From a virus: a stretch of DNA of 46,752 nt. The position numbers and the translations under genes were made by a program. The stretch spans positions 1-46,752 of the IMG/VR virus record IMGVR_UViG_3300049893_001349. One strand, 5' to 3'. Positions 16,565 through 23,400 of this stretch are shown piece by piece. Under the pieces are notes generated by a model. The model saw only the letters and a list, made by a program, of their open reading frames with translations, made no database searches and was not told the origin of the DNA. Numbering within the stretch: position 1 is the first letter of the stretch; the number at the start of each line of letters is the position of its first letter.

Positions 16565-18241
16565 ATGGCAAACTGGAAAATAACAACAGGATATTCAATT
16601 GTTTATGAATATGTTCAAGGTGCGCCCACCTATGGGAGTGGTACGTTTACGATTGCGTCAACTGCAAATGAACAAACAGCACCTACATCAACTCTATATG
16701 TAGCAAAATGGGGTAATGATACTACTGGGAATGGTAGTAGGGATAGACCTTATTTAACAATAGCGAAGGCTTGTTTGGGGTCTACGTCTGGTAATAGGTT
16801 AATCGTAATTGGTACAGGTGTATATAGAGAATCTTGCAGCGTAGGTAACAATACAGGGGGTGTTATTTTTGTTGGAGATGGGAATGTGGTTATTGAAGGT
16901 ACAGGTCTTAGTAACTTACTATCTAATCTTCAAGGTGGTTACACATTTGACAACCTCACAATTCAGAATTTTCAAAACATTGGAGGTGGAGCGACACAAT
17001 ATACGGTTAAACTAACTAATTGTAGAATATTCAACTGTACAACCGTAGAAAACAGAAGTCTTTACAGTAAAAATAATGTTTTTGTAAATATTAATAGGTT
17101 ATTTGACAATACTGCTAACGGAATGACAAGTGCGCCAGCGTTTAGCAGGTATTTCATTAACAATACTTTTGTTAATATAAAAAACGTTGATTTTATACAA
17201 AACACTAATAGTAATTTCAGCTTAATATATAACGTTTTCAAGAATTGTAATATTCAATTTCGCACTGCTACAAACAGTGATTATTGTCTATATCATAACT
17301 GTAATTTCCGATTTAATGCGTCAGCAGGTACTCAACCAACAAGTTTACCCGAGGATTCTGGGAACACCTATGTTCCTTCTGGATGGATGTCAACAAGACC
17401 AACAACACCTTCTGCAATACAAGCTGGACAGGTAGCCGCAGGTTTTGGAGGTATTGGTTTTTCAAATAGTTTAGTTGCAGACCCATTGTTCAATAATGCT
17501 TCTATCTTCGATTTTACATTGCAAACAACATCACCAGCAAGAAACCTTGCTTATGAAGGTACATTCGTTGGAGCGAAAAGTATAGGTATGCCTCTTAAAT
17601 TCAGAACTACAGAAGCAAATGGTGATTGGAAAAATAGTTTAGCTACAAACCTTACTATAACAGACGATTCTGCTGTATTGACAACCGACAACACAGCATT
17701 AATTGAATCAAATGTAATTGATTTAGGTGTTGAAACTGTGCTAAGAGCTATAAGTATTCAACAAATTCTAGGTGACAGAAATGGGGAATGGGTAGATACA
17801 GACACGGATTTAGATTCTGTTACGACTGCTTCTGGGTCAAACTTATTAGTTGCAAATGCTTCCTATGTTGTAGAAGGGGGTACAGTCACTTACAATGGTA
17901 CATTGTATCAGATAGATCAAAAATTTGCAGTTGTAAGTGGTGTAACTGATTATACACCTACTGGTGGTGGTGTTGTTCGAAAGATAGTTGCAACACCAAA
18001 CCGAGTTTGTTATGAAATGAGGTTCAGTAATATTTCAAGTGCAGATGTAGCAAGTCAAACATATTTCAAATATGAAGATTTAGTTCAACCAACTGTCAAC
18101 AGAACTGGTAATGTTTCAACAGGAGCAATTACTAAAGGTAATGGAGATATAACGTTTGACAGAACAACAGCAAATGTTTTTATTGTTTCTGCAAGGTATA
18201 TTCAATTGAGATTAACGGTTCAAAATAACAATCTAAGATAA
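16565..18241 (+). CDS. Beta-helix tailspike-like protein (DUF1565-type)
   Basis: Protein of 558 residues. Residues about 40-90 (TLYVAKWGNDTTGNGSRDRP, YLTIAKA) are the entry to a right-handed parallel beta-helix of the DUF1565/pectate-lyase type. Short repeated Asn-rich turns follow (TFDNLTIQNFQNIGG, KLTNCRIFNC, NTFVNIKNVDF, IYNVFKNCNIQF). The C-terminal third has a beta module (EGGTVTYNGTLYQIDQKF) that recurs in the next gene. Such proteins bind or cut surface polysaccharide. The gene is more AT-rich and uses less CG than the upstream tail genes, so it may be a recent gain. Confidence 0.75.
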   Translation: MANWKITTGYSIVYEYVQGAPTYGSGTFTIASTANEQTAPTSTLYVAKWGNDTTGNGSRDRPYLTIAKACLGSTSGNRLIVIGTGVYRESCSVGNNTGGVIFVGDGNVVIEGTGLSNLLSNLQGGYTFDNLTIQNFQNIGGGATQYTVKLTNCRIFNCTTVENRSLYSKNNVFVNINRLFDNTANGMTSAPAFSRYFINNTFVNIKNVDFIQNTNSNFSLIYNVFKNCNIQFRTATNSDYCLYHNCNFRFNASAGTQPTSLPEDSGNTYVPSGWMSTRPTTPSAIQAGQVAAGFGGIGFSNSLVADPLFNNASIFDFTLQTTSPARNLAYEGTFVGAKSIGMPLKFRTTEANGDWKNSLATNLTITDDSAVLTTDNTALIESNVIDLGVETVLRAISIQQILGDRNGEWVDTDTDLDSVTTASGSNLLVANASYVVEGGTVTYNGTLYQIDQKFAVVSGVTDYTPTGGGVVRKIVATPNRVCYEMRFSNISSADVASQTYFKYEDLVQPTVNRTGNVSTGAITKGNGDITFDRTTANVFIVSARYIQLRLTVQNNNLR

Positions 18242-18242
18242 A

Positions 18243-18602
18243 ATGAAAGTTGCAGTAACATCTGGACAGATACAAAATGGTAGTGTATATGAAGTAACTG
18301 GAACTGGTTCAATTACTTATAATAGTATTGTGTATAATGTTGGTCAGACATTTACTGGTACAACTATTGCCACATTTACGACATCAGGAAGTCCAGTTGT
18401 TTATCAAGTTATTGTTATTCAAGAAGTTGCTGTTGAATTAAATATTAGAGGTAGTGATATTGTATATCCTGAACGAGTAAAAATACAAGGGGCAAGCATA
18501 GAAAAAACAGTCACAAATACGTTTTCAGATTCGGTAAAAGTACAAGGTGTTACCATTGAATTTGAAAGTTATGCAAGTGGGCAAATAATTTGGATTAATT
18601 AA
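18243..18602 (+). CDS. Small protein sharing a module with the tailspike
   Basis: Protein of 119 residues. Its first half (SGQIQNGSVYEVTGTGSITY, then NSIVYNVGQTFTG) repeats the pattern of the C-terminal module of the preceding beta-helix protein: a T/S-x-x-YN-x-x-Y-x-x-x-Q-x-F core. The second half carries two related strands (IQGASIEKTVTNTFSDSVKV and VQGVTIEFESY). Probably an accessory fibre domain or chaperone-like cap. It starts one base after the tailspike stop. Confidence 0.6.
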   Translation: MKVAVTSGQIQNGSVYEVTGTGSITYNSIVYNVGQTFTGTTIATFTTSGSPVVYQVIVIQEVAVELNIRGSDIVYPERVKIQGASIEKTVTNTFSDSVKVQGVTIEFESYASGQIIWIN

Positions 18603-18612
18603 ATAAAAAAAC

Positions 18613-19038
18613 ATGAGTGCAATAAGATTTGATTTACAGAGAAGTGGACATCTTGGTTTACCAGAAGATATAAGATGCAAAGGATTTTTGACAGAAATAG
18701 ATATAAAAACTGGTGAAATAATAGCAATATCTTTAATTTACTGTTTTGCTGTTACAGGTCTTGATGGTACTGTTCTGGAAGTATTGACCAAACCTAAGAG
18801 ATATACAAATGAAGATAAACGTACTATTCCTGATGGAAACGGGGGAATAGTTACACAACCTAAAACAATAGATGTTTTGGATGAAGAGGGTAATGTTGTT
18901 GGTCAAGAAATAATACAAGAACCTGTACTGATAGGGGTTGTTGAGTTTTTGAAGCAAACGATTGGTGATGCGTACATAATTCCTGATTTACAAGACACAT
19001 TAAATAAAATAGGTAATGAAATACTTACAATTTTATGA
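18613..19038 (+). CDS. Last gene of the tail fibre block, unknown
   Basis: Protein of 141 residues, opening with MSAIRFDLQRSGHLGLPEDI and containing TEIDIKTGEIIAISLIYCFA and a final helical stretch (GVVEFLKQTIGDAYIIPDLQDTLNKIGNEILTIL). It overlaps the next gene by ATGA. Base composition is like the tailspike gene, more AT-rich than the region before 16.3 kb, suggesting that 16.5-19.0 kb travelled together. Fibre assembly role by position only. Confidence 0.55.
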   Translation: MSAIRFDLQRSGHLGLPEDIRCKGFLTEIDIKTGEIIAISLIYCFAVTGLDGTVLEVLTKPKRYTNEDKRTIPDGNGGIVTQPKTIDVLDEEGNVVGQEIIQEPVLIGVVEFLKQTIGDAYIIPDLQDTLNKIGNEILTIL

Positions 19039-19514
19039 TACGTGCGTTTTTCGTTAAAACTCGATTCAATTGGAAAGATTGGCGGTCTTATGTGGCCGCC
19101 GTTAACCGTTTTTTTCAGCGGTTTTGGGGTAATCATTGCGGCCTTATGATCTTGACTAAAGGTACTTGGTACGTATCCGAATATGAAAGCGACTACGCAC
19201 TAACCGAGTTGACCGAATGGAGAAACAAGAATTTAGGACGCTACGAAGATTACGAGACGCTTGATATTTCGGAATTGTGTGATTATAATTGGGTTTTGGA
19301 ACGTGTTTTGAACTCCAGAAAAGAGTTTAAAGGGTATGATTACTTGATGTGGCTCAACTATTTCTTTATCTGCTTGAGGCTTCCTTTTCGTATACCGAAT
19401 AATCCGAAACGGGAAACTTGCTCAGAATGGTTGTGGTATCTATTAACCAAGTGTAAGACCAACGAAAAAATGCCAAAAAACATTTACCTTTACATAAAAT
19501 TCAAAACAGAATGA
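19035..19514 (+). CDS. Permuted papain-like (NlpC/P60, YiiX-type) peptidase or amidase
   Basis: Protein of 159 residues. The order His first, Cys second (NHCGLMILTKG at residues about 34-44; ETCSEWLWYLLTKC at about 132-145) is that of circularly permuted NlpC/P60 proteins, in which C-S-E carries the catalytic cysteine and H-x-G-L the histidine. The gene opens the lysis block, directly before a small two-helix membrane protein, so cleavage of a peptide or acyl bond in the cell wall is likely. It could instead be a lipid-directed or tail-associated hydrolase. The four-base overlaps on both sides mark an operon. Confidence 0.6.
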   Translation: MIRAFFVKTRFNWKDWRSYVAAVNRFFQRFWGNHCGLMILTKGTWYVSEYESDYALTELTEWRNKNLGRYEDYETLDISELCDYNWVLERVLNSRKEFKGYDYLMWLNYFFICLRLPFRIPNNPKRETCSEWLWYLLTKCKTNEKMPKNIYLYIKFKTE

Positions 19515-19744
19515 ATAAGAACATTAATCCAAAATACAACCCACGAACGACCTATACAGGGGTGTTGTTCCTATCAATAGCCCTTGGGCTGTTTATTGCG
19601 CCTATGTTTCTCGAGTTAAAGGCCGAAATTCACGAATCTGTAAAATGGATTTTCTTGACGCTTGGGGCTGGCTTGTATCTTGCACCCGATACTATTTTAG
19701 ATGTTTTTGATGGGTTTCTTCGTAGAAAGTCCGAAAATATGTAA
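19511..19744 (+). CDS. Small membrane protein, candidate holin
   Basis: Protein of 77 residues with two hydrophobic segments (TGVLFLSIALGLFIAPMFL at about 16-34, and WIFLTLGAGLYLAPDTIL at about 46-63) and a charged C-terminus (RRKSENM). Size, two membrane spans, basic tail, and position between two probable wall-active enzymes fit a holin. Not proven; holins share little sequence. Confidence 0.55.
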   Translation: MNKNINPKYNPRTTYTGVLFLSIALGLFIAPMFLELKAEIHESVKWIFLTLGAGLYLAPDTILDVFDGFLRRKSENM

Positions 19745-19752
19745 AATTGTAA

Positions 19753-20052
19753 ATGCAAGTGAATCTCTTAGAAGTAGGTTGGGAAATAGTCAAGTACATT
19801 GCGGGAATTCTTGCAACGGTTGGACTATTTGTACTCAAGTCATACCACGAAGATTCTAAGGTTTTAAAGGAAGAGGCTCAAAAGAATGCCTTGTTAATGC
19901 AAAAGATGGCAATGTCTTTAGAAGAAATGGCCAAGGAAACAGCTAGAATGAACAGGCATGTTGAGCAACTAATGGAGAAACAGAACTTTTTAGATAGAGA
20001 AATAAGTCGACTTAGTACCGAATTGGCACTAATTAAAAATATGAGACAATGA
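19753..20052 (+). CDS. Membrane-anchored coiled-coil protein of the lysis block
   Basis: Protein of 99 residues with one N-terminal membrane segment (IVKYIAGILATVGLFVLKSY) and a long coiled coil (residues about 32-95, KVLKEEAQKNALLMQKMAMS, rich in M/E/A). The shape resembles XhlA-type lysis accessory proteins or an inner-membrane spanin arm. It is coupled to the lysozyme by ATGA. Function inferred from neighbours. Confidence 0.55.
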   Translation: MQVNLLEVGWEIVKYIAGILATVGLFVLKSYHEDSKVLKEEAQKNALLMQKMAMSLEEMAKETARMNRHVEQLMEKQNFLDREISRLSTELALIKNMRQ

Positions 20053-20528
20053 CAGCAGACATACAAGGGGAGCATTTTATTCAGAATTACGAACAATGTA
20101 AACTAAAGCCTTATATTTGCCCATCTGGAAAGCCAACAATAGGGTGGGGAAATACTTTCTACCCAAACGGAAAACTTGTAACAATGCAAGATAAGCCCAT
20201 AACACAGGCCGAAGCGGATGACATTTTTATAAAGGTTTTGGCTAAGTTTGAAAAAGAGGTTACTAGTTTGCTTGGTAATGTTAAATTGCCACAGCACAGA
20301 TTTAATGCATTGCTTTCGTTTGCTTATAACTGTGGAGTCGAAAACCTGAAAAAATCAACATTGCTAAAAAAAGTATTAGTAAATCAAGACGACCTAACTA
20401 TTTGGGGAGAATTTTTAAAATGGGACAAATCAAACGGAGTTCCATCATTAGGTCTTAAACGAAGAAGAAAAGCCGAGGCTCATTTATATTTCAAAAACGA
20501 GGTGAATTATTACGAGACGCTAAAATAA
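20049..20528 (+). CDS. Endolysin, GH24 lysozyme (muramidase)
   Basis: Protein of 159 residues. The catalytic triad E15-(8)-C24-(5)-T30 is visible in the N-terminal part (YEQCKLKPYICPSGKP, then TIGWG); Cys in place of Asp is found in many phage lysozymes of this family. The downstream helical domain (HRFNALLSFAYNCGVENLKKST; LGLKRRRKAEAHLY) also fits. Cleaves the glycan backbone of peptidoglycan at the end of the infection cycle. No signal peptide, so release depends on the membrane protein(s) upstream. Confidence 0.92.
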   Translation: MTADIQGEHFIQNYEQCKLKPYICPSGKPTIGWGNTFYPNGKLVTMQDKPITQAEADDIFIKVLAKFEKEVTSLLGNVKLPQHRFNALLSFAYNCGVENLKKSTLLKKVLVNQDDLTIWGEFLKWDKSNGVPSLGLKRRRKAEAHLYFKNEVNYYETLK

Positions 20529-20532
20529 AAAA

Positions 20533-20552
20533 GTGCTAGTATTAACTAGCAC
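20533..20552 (-). terminator. Terminator of the minus-strand operon
   Basis: Perfect hairpin GTGCTAGT-ATTA-ACTAGCAC, followed on the minus strand by a T run (TTTTTTATTTTA). It begins right after the stop of the minus-strand HTH-like gene. On the plus strand the stem is preceded by A and not followed by T, so it mainly stops minus-strand transcripts converging on the lysis operon. Confidence 0.8.
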
Positions 20553-20780
20553 CTAATCATTGTCAATAATAAACTTGACTCCAAACAAAACCACTTTTTG
20601 ACGACATTTTTTAGCCCCATTATAACTCAAATCATTTGCTTTCGCATAGTCAGAAATTGTTTTAAGGTTCAAAAATCCGCCTAAAAGTTTAATAATTTGA
20701 ACCATGGAATCATTTGATAACTCGCCATTTTGAGCCGATTCACCTATTTTATTGAGTGTATTTTTCTCAAAATCAGTCAT
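20553..20780 (-). CDS. Small HTH-like protein
   Basis: I start at the ATG at 20780 (MTDFEKNTLNKIGE, 75 residues) rather than a TTG 15 bases upstream. The C-terminal half (LNLKTISDYAKANDLSYNGA, then KKCRQ) has the pattern of a helix-turn-helix, and the run to the end (VVLFGVKFIIDND) resembles small DNA-binding proteins common in flavobacterial phages and plasmids. It is the last gene of a minus-strand operon that the cassette array now separates from its upstream neighbour at 24519. Regulatory role inferred. Confidence 0.7.
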   Translation of the reverse strand: MTDFEKNTLNKIGESAQNGELSNDSMVQIIKLLGGFLNLKTISDYAKANDLSYNGAKKCRQKVVLFGVKFIIDND

Positions 20781-20819
20781 TTGTATGTGGTTCAAAATAG
20801 TGAACTACTGAAACACTTC

Positions 20820-20828
20820 GTTGTGTGC
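20820..20828 (+). other. Left recombination boundary of the cassette array (half-site)
   Basis: The sequence G-TTGTGTGC matches, as its reverse complement, the R'' box GCACACAAC at 21097-21105 of the first attC. This is expected for the joint between a non-attC acceptor (attI or secondary site) and the 5' end of the first cassette. The 60-120 bases to the left contain no paired stem-loop half, so this is not a complete attC. Confidence 0.65.
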
Positions 20829-20832
20829 AATA

Positions 20833-21087
20833 CTACCAACAATTCCAATCAACGATTCCTTTCCCATCTTTTGAAACGGAAATATAGTTTGGACATAATG
20901 AATTGATACTTTCTTCTTTTTCTGCATTTACATCTAAGTTGTAAATTTCATCAGCATTTCCTCCTATGGATGCGTAAATTTGTTCACCATCTTCTGTTTC
21001 CCCAGTAAAACTGAACGAGTACTTATAATAACCATTAAATTTTAATTTTACATTTCCGTACTTTTCTTTAATTTGTTCTAAATTCAT
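20833..21087 (-). CDS. Cassette 1 protein, unknown
   Basis: I start at the ATG at 21087 (MNLEQIKEKYGNVKLKFNG, 84 residues); the longer frame includes 11 residues that lie inside the attC. The protein is acidic, beta-rich, and ends in GKGIVDWNCW. The stop lies 12 bases from the cassette joint and the start 10 bases from the attC, so the gene fills the cassette as expected for integron cassettes. No known family recognised. Confidence 0.7.
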   Translation of the reverse strand: MNLEQIKEKYGNVKLKFNGYYKYSFSFTGETEDGEQIYASIGGNADEIYNLDVNAEKEESINSLCPNYISVSKDGKGIVDWNCW

Positions 21088-21096
21088 AACCGTACT

Positions 21097-21226
21097 GCAC
21101 ACAACACTGTATAAAATCAAGTGGGGTTATGTGCTTATTTTGACCACTTCGGCTATTTAATTTGTGCAAGTTGAAACGTGTTTGCCGTTCAATCCCCACC
21201 TGCTTTTATACTTTTACGTTAGGTGC
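21097..21226 (+). repeat. attC site A
   Basis: R'' box GCACACAAC (21097-21105), arm GTATAAAATCAAGTGGGG, loop of about 68 bases, returning arm CCCCACCTGCTTTTATAC and R' box GTTAGGTGC at 21218-21226. The arms pair over 14 of 18 positions (GTATAAAA and GTGGGG perfect). Spacers between box and arm differ (ACT on the left; TTTTAC on the right), the usual asymmetry of attC sites. Confidence 0.8.
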
Positions 21227-21230
21227 AATG

Positions 21231-21446
21231 CTATGATAACAACGCACCACACTTAATAATGTCATCAACCATTTTTTCGTTACCTTTTTCATCAGTAATT
21301 TTATTAAGTTGATAATGTCTTGCACTTCTAATCGCATCTGCTGTTAAAAGAAAAAATGCTTGAAGAAATCCGTTACAATTAACTTCTAATTGATAGGTGT
21401 GTCCTTCTGCACTTTTGAAAAATCCTGTGTATTTATAAGTTCTCAT
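21231..21446 (-). CDS. Cassette 2 protein, unknown
   Basis: Protein of 71 residues beginning MRTYKYTGFFKSAEGHTYQL, then EVNCNGFLQAFFLLTADAIRS. A beta-hairpin followed by a helix is likely. Stop 5 bases from attC A, start 27 bases from attC B. No promoter box is obvious at its start, so transcription probably comes from upstream on the minus strand. Family not recognised. Confidence 0.7.
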   Translation of the reverse strand: MRTYKYTGFFKSAEGHTYQLEVNCNGFLQAFFLLTADAIRSARHYQLNKITDEKGNEKMVDDIIKCGALLS

Positions 21447-21472
21447 TTCTATTTAAATTTGTGAGAAGCACT

Positions 21473-21567
21473 GCACCTAACAGCAAGTAAGCAATAGTGC
21501 AGAAACATTCTCGGTTAATAATTTATTTATCGTAAGCACCATCGCTTACTTGCAAACCGTTAGGTGC
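21473..21567 (+). repeat. attC site B
   Basis: R'' GCACCTAAC (21473-21481) and R' GTTAGGTGC (21559-21567) are perfect complements of each other. The arm GCAAGTAAGC on the left pairs perfectly with GCTTACTTGC on the right. The left spacer is one base (A) and the right one five (AAACC). Confidence 0.85.
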
Positions 21568-21604
21568 AAGGTTGAAATCTAAACAATGAAAATAAACTAA
21601 TATC

Positions 21605-22291
21605 ATGTTTGAAGCTATTACACATATAATCAAACTATTTACTGACAACACAATAAAGTGGACTATAAAATCCGCTACGTTTATTATCATTGTTTTGGGA
21701 CTTTGGTTCATAAATAACACATTTAATTTCCTTCATTCTTTCAGGACTAATAACAAACTTGAGCAATTAGAACGCATAGGGCAACTATTGAGAGACTCAA
21801 CACTAACACAGTCCCAAAGACAAAATCTAATGACAGATAGACAGAATATCTTTGACCATAAAACAGTATTAGATTACTTTTCGTCTTTTTGTGACTCTTT
21901 ACTAAGCCATATTTCTTTTACAAAACGAACAAGCTCATACATACAAAATACTATTATCACAACTTCAATAAACTCTTTAACTACATCTTCCATATCTTTT
22001 AAAAATTACTGGTTACATTTTATATTTAGTAATACATTTCTATTGTTATTAATGCTCGCAACACCATTTTTAGTATACAAAGAGCCAAATTCAAGTTTTA
22101 AAATAAAAACTGTCTCTATTCTTATTATTTGGGTGATGGTTTTTACAGCATGTTGGACAATGGCTTATTTACTTAATTTCATTCCTGTTATTTATAACAG
22201 ACCTTGGATTAATTACATTGTTGACTTTATAATATCTACAACTTTTTGGATTGTTTTGGTTATTCTTTTGAATAATAATTTAAAACGATGA
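21605..22291 (+). CDS. Cassette 3 integral membrane protein
   Basis: Protein of 228 residues and the only cassette gene on the plus strand. About four membrane segments are visible: residues about 17-39 (TIKSATFIIIVLGLWFINNT), 139-153 (FIFSNTFLLLLMLATPFL), 164-188 (TVSILIIWVMVFTACWTMAYLL) and 203-224 (IVDFIISTTFWIVLVILL). Between the first and second lies a soluble helical stretch. The start is 45 bases from the cassette joint and the stop 14 bases from attC C, the classic cassette layout in the plus direction. Very AT-rich compared with phage genes. A superinfection-exclusion or defence role is possible but not shown. Confidence 0.75.
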   Translation: MFEAITHIIKLFTDNTIKWTIKSATFIIIVLGLWFINNTFNFLHSFRTNNKLEQLERIGQLLRDSTLTQSQRQNLMTDRQNIFDHKTVLDYFSSFCDSLLSHISFTKRTSSYIQNTIITTSINSLTTSSISFKNYWLHFIFSNTFLLLLMLATPFLVYKEPNSSFKIKTVSILIIWVMVFTACWTMAYLLNFIPVIYNRPWINYIVDFIISTTFWIVLVILLNNNLKR

Positions 22292-22305
22292 CTATAAATA
22301 ACCCT

Positions 22306-22443
22306 GCACCTAACACCGCATTCCAGCATTTTCGGGCGGTGTGTTTTTTGGGTTCTGCACTCGCATCTCAGTTCTTTCCATAGGGGCGATACTTGTCGCT
22401 TTTGAACTCCGAAAATTGCTTAAATGCAGTGCCGTTAGCGGTC
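22306..22443 (+). repeat. attC site C
   Basis: R'' GCACCTAAC (22306-22314), the complement of the cassette 3 start TTAGGTGC. Left arm GCATTCCAGCATTTTCGG pairs with CCGAAAATTGCTTAAATGC on the right, with small bulges. R' is GTTAGCGGTC (22434-22443). The stop codon of the next minus-strand gene lies in this R' box. Confidence 0.8.
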
Positions 22444-22690
22444 AGGCTAAAAAAGACCCAACCTCGATTACACTAAATGGGACTTCTTCATATACCGAAT
22501 ATAATCCATCAAAATCTTTAGGATAGTCATTTGACATTTGCCATTCATGTTCAGCTTCTTTTGCTTCTTCATTGTCGCAAAATTCAACCATACCTTTTTT
22601 TACAGCTTCGTATTCATTTTCAGCCGATACCTGAAAAAGTTTTAAGTTATTTTCAAACATTGAAAGAATACCTACTACGTAATTTTTCAT
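22442..22690 (-). CDS. Cassette 4 protein, unknown
   Basis: Protein of 82 residues, acidic, MKNYVVGILSMFENNLKLFQ, followed by a helical EYEAVKKGMVEFCDNEEAKE segment and EEVPFSVIEVGSFLA. The fold suggests a small ferredoxin-like or split-barrel protein; many cassette genes of Bacteroidota look like this. Its TGA stop lies within the R' box of attC C, so the reading frame ends exactly at the cassette joint. Start 46 bases from attC D. Confidence 0.7.
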   Translation of the reverse strand: MKNYVVGILSMFENNLKLFQVSAENEYEAVKKGMVEFCDNEEAKEAEHEWQMSNDYPKDFDGLYSVYEEVPFSVIEVGSFLA

Positions 22691-22735
22691 AATAATAATT
22701 TATTGTTTTGGTCTTCTAAAAGCGGAGAAGCCCGA

Positions 22736-22828
22736 ACCGCTAACACTATGTTTCAGATATGGGCGATACTTTACTGGTATTACAAATATTCCTGATAGCC
22801 CACATCAGAAACATTTACGTTATGCGAA
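22736..22828 (+). repeat. attC site D
   Basis: R'' ACCGCTAAC (ends 22744), complementary to the start of cassette 4 (TTAGCGGT). The arm ATGTTTCAGATATGGGC pairs with GCCCACATCAGAAACAT. R' is GTTATGCGAA (22819-22828), the same core (GTTATGC) as in the Vibrio repeat (VCR) family. Confidence 0.85.
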
Positions 22829-22829
22829 A

Positions 22830-22997
22830 CTATAAACGGTCGAACTGCCATGCTTTTTCGCCTGTTGGCAAGTCAATTGGAAACGTAGGATTAAGATAGT
22901 TTCTAGGCTTCAATCCACGATCAAGCAAAGCTTTTTTTAGGACGGAGTACAAATGCGTTGGTACTCCGTTCTTTGTTATTACAATGTTCTTAGCCAT
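22830..22997 (-). CDS. Cassette 5 second small protein
   Basis: A 55-residue protein, MAKNIVITKNGVPTHLYSVL, then KKALLDRGLKPRNYLN and ending GEKAWQFDRL. Its ATG lies inside the last codons of the upstream cassette 5 gene (8-base overlap), so the two are translationally coupled. The stop is one base from the R' box of attC D. Family not recognised. Confidence 0.65.
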   Translation of the reverse strand: MAKNIVITKNGVPTHLYSVLKKALLDRGLKPRNYLNPTFPIDLPTGEKAWQFDRL

Positions 22998-23199
22998 TAA
23001 TTTTTACATTGAATAAATTTCTCATAACACCTAAATCGAAATTTATTTCTAATCCTTCTTTTATGGATTCGAAAATCTCTGGGTTATTTTGTTTATAAAT
23101 TGAGTAAACAAAATCCATTCCATTATACTTGAAAGAAACTCTTTTTTCAAATTGAGTAGATTTCTCAATTGTAGCGATTGTGTTTGTGTGATTTGTCAT
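22990..23199 (-). CDS. Cassette 5 first small protein
   Basis: I use the ATG at 23199 (MTNHTNTIATIEKSTQFEKR, 69 residues); the longer frame starts with TTG inside the promoter. A beta-hairpin (KRVSFKYNGMDFVYSIYKQ) and a helix precede the C-terminus NLFNVKING. It has its own promoter, unlike most cassettes. Cassette 5 thus carries a two-gene minus-strand operon. Together with the 55-residue partner it could be a toxin-antitoxin-like pair, but I see no family evidence. Confidence 0.6.
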   Translation of the reverse strand: MTNHTNTIATIEKSTQFEKRVSFKYNGMDFVYSIYKQNNPEIFESIKEGLEINFDLGVMRNLFNVKING

Positions 23200-23241
23200 T
23201 GTTTTTTTTTGTTCAATCTTAGCTTCGTTGCTTTCGATATT

Positions 23242-23249
23242 CAAATATA
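23242..23249 (-). promoter_or_regulatory. Minus-strand promoter in cassette 5 (TATATTTG)
   Basis: On the minus strand the sequence CGTATATTTGAA matches the -7 consensus TAnnTTTG. It gives a leader of about 40 bases to the ATG at 23199. The upstream 90 bases are extremely AT-rich. No clear -33 TTG. Confidence 0.6.
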
Positions 23250-23330
23250 CGTACTTATTTTAGATTTAGATACATATTATTGTATTTATTTTTAAAATAA
23301 GTACAATTTAGAACGATTAAAAATAGTGTT

Positions 23331-23386
23331 CGCATAACACCGTATTCACGCCACAAGCGGACGTGAATACTTTAAGCGTTAGCTGC
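23331..23386 (+). repeat. attC site E (short)
   Basis: Only 56 bases. R'' CGCATAAC (23331-23338) with preceding TT complements the start of cassette 5 (TTATGCGAA) over nine bases. Arm GTATTCACG pairs perfectly with CGTGAATAC. Loop is CCACAAGCGGA. R' GTTAGCTGC at 23378-23386. Confidence 0.85.
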
Positions 23387-23400
23387 AATGCCAGTGACCG

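Noticed and set aside
16565-18602. Diversity-generating retroelement
   Set aside because: No reverse transcriptase and no near-identical template repeat of the fibre genes was seen.
22341-22526. Plus-strand frame of 61 codons
   Set aside because: Lies across attC C and antisense to the cassette 4 gene; no protein-like pattern.
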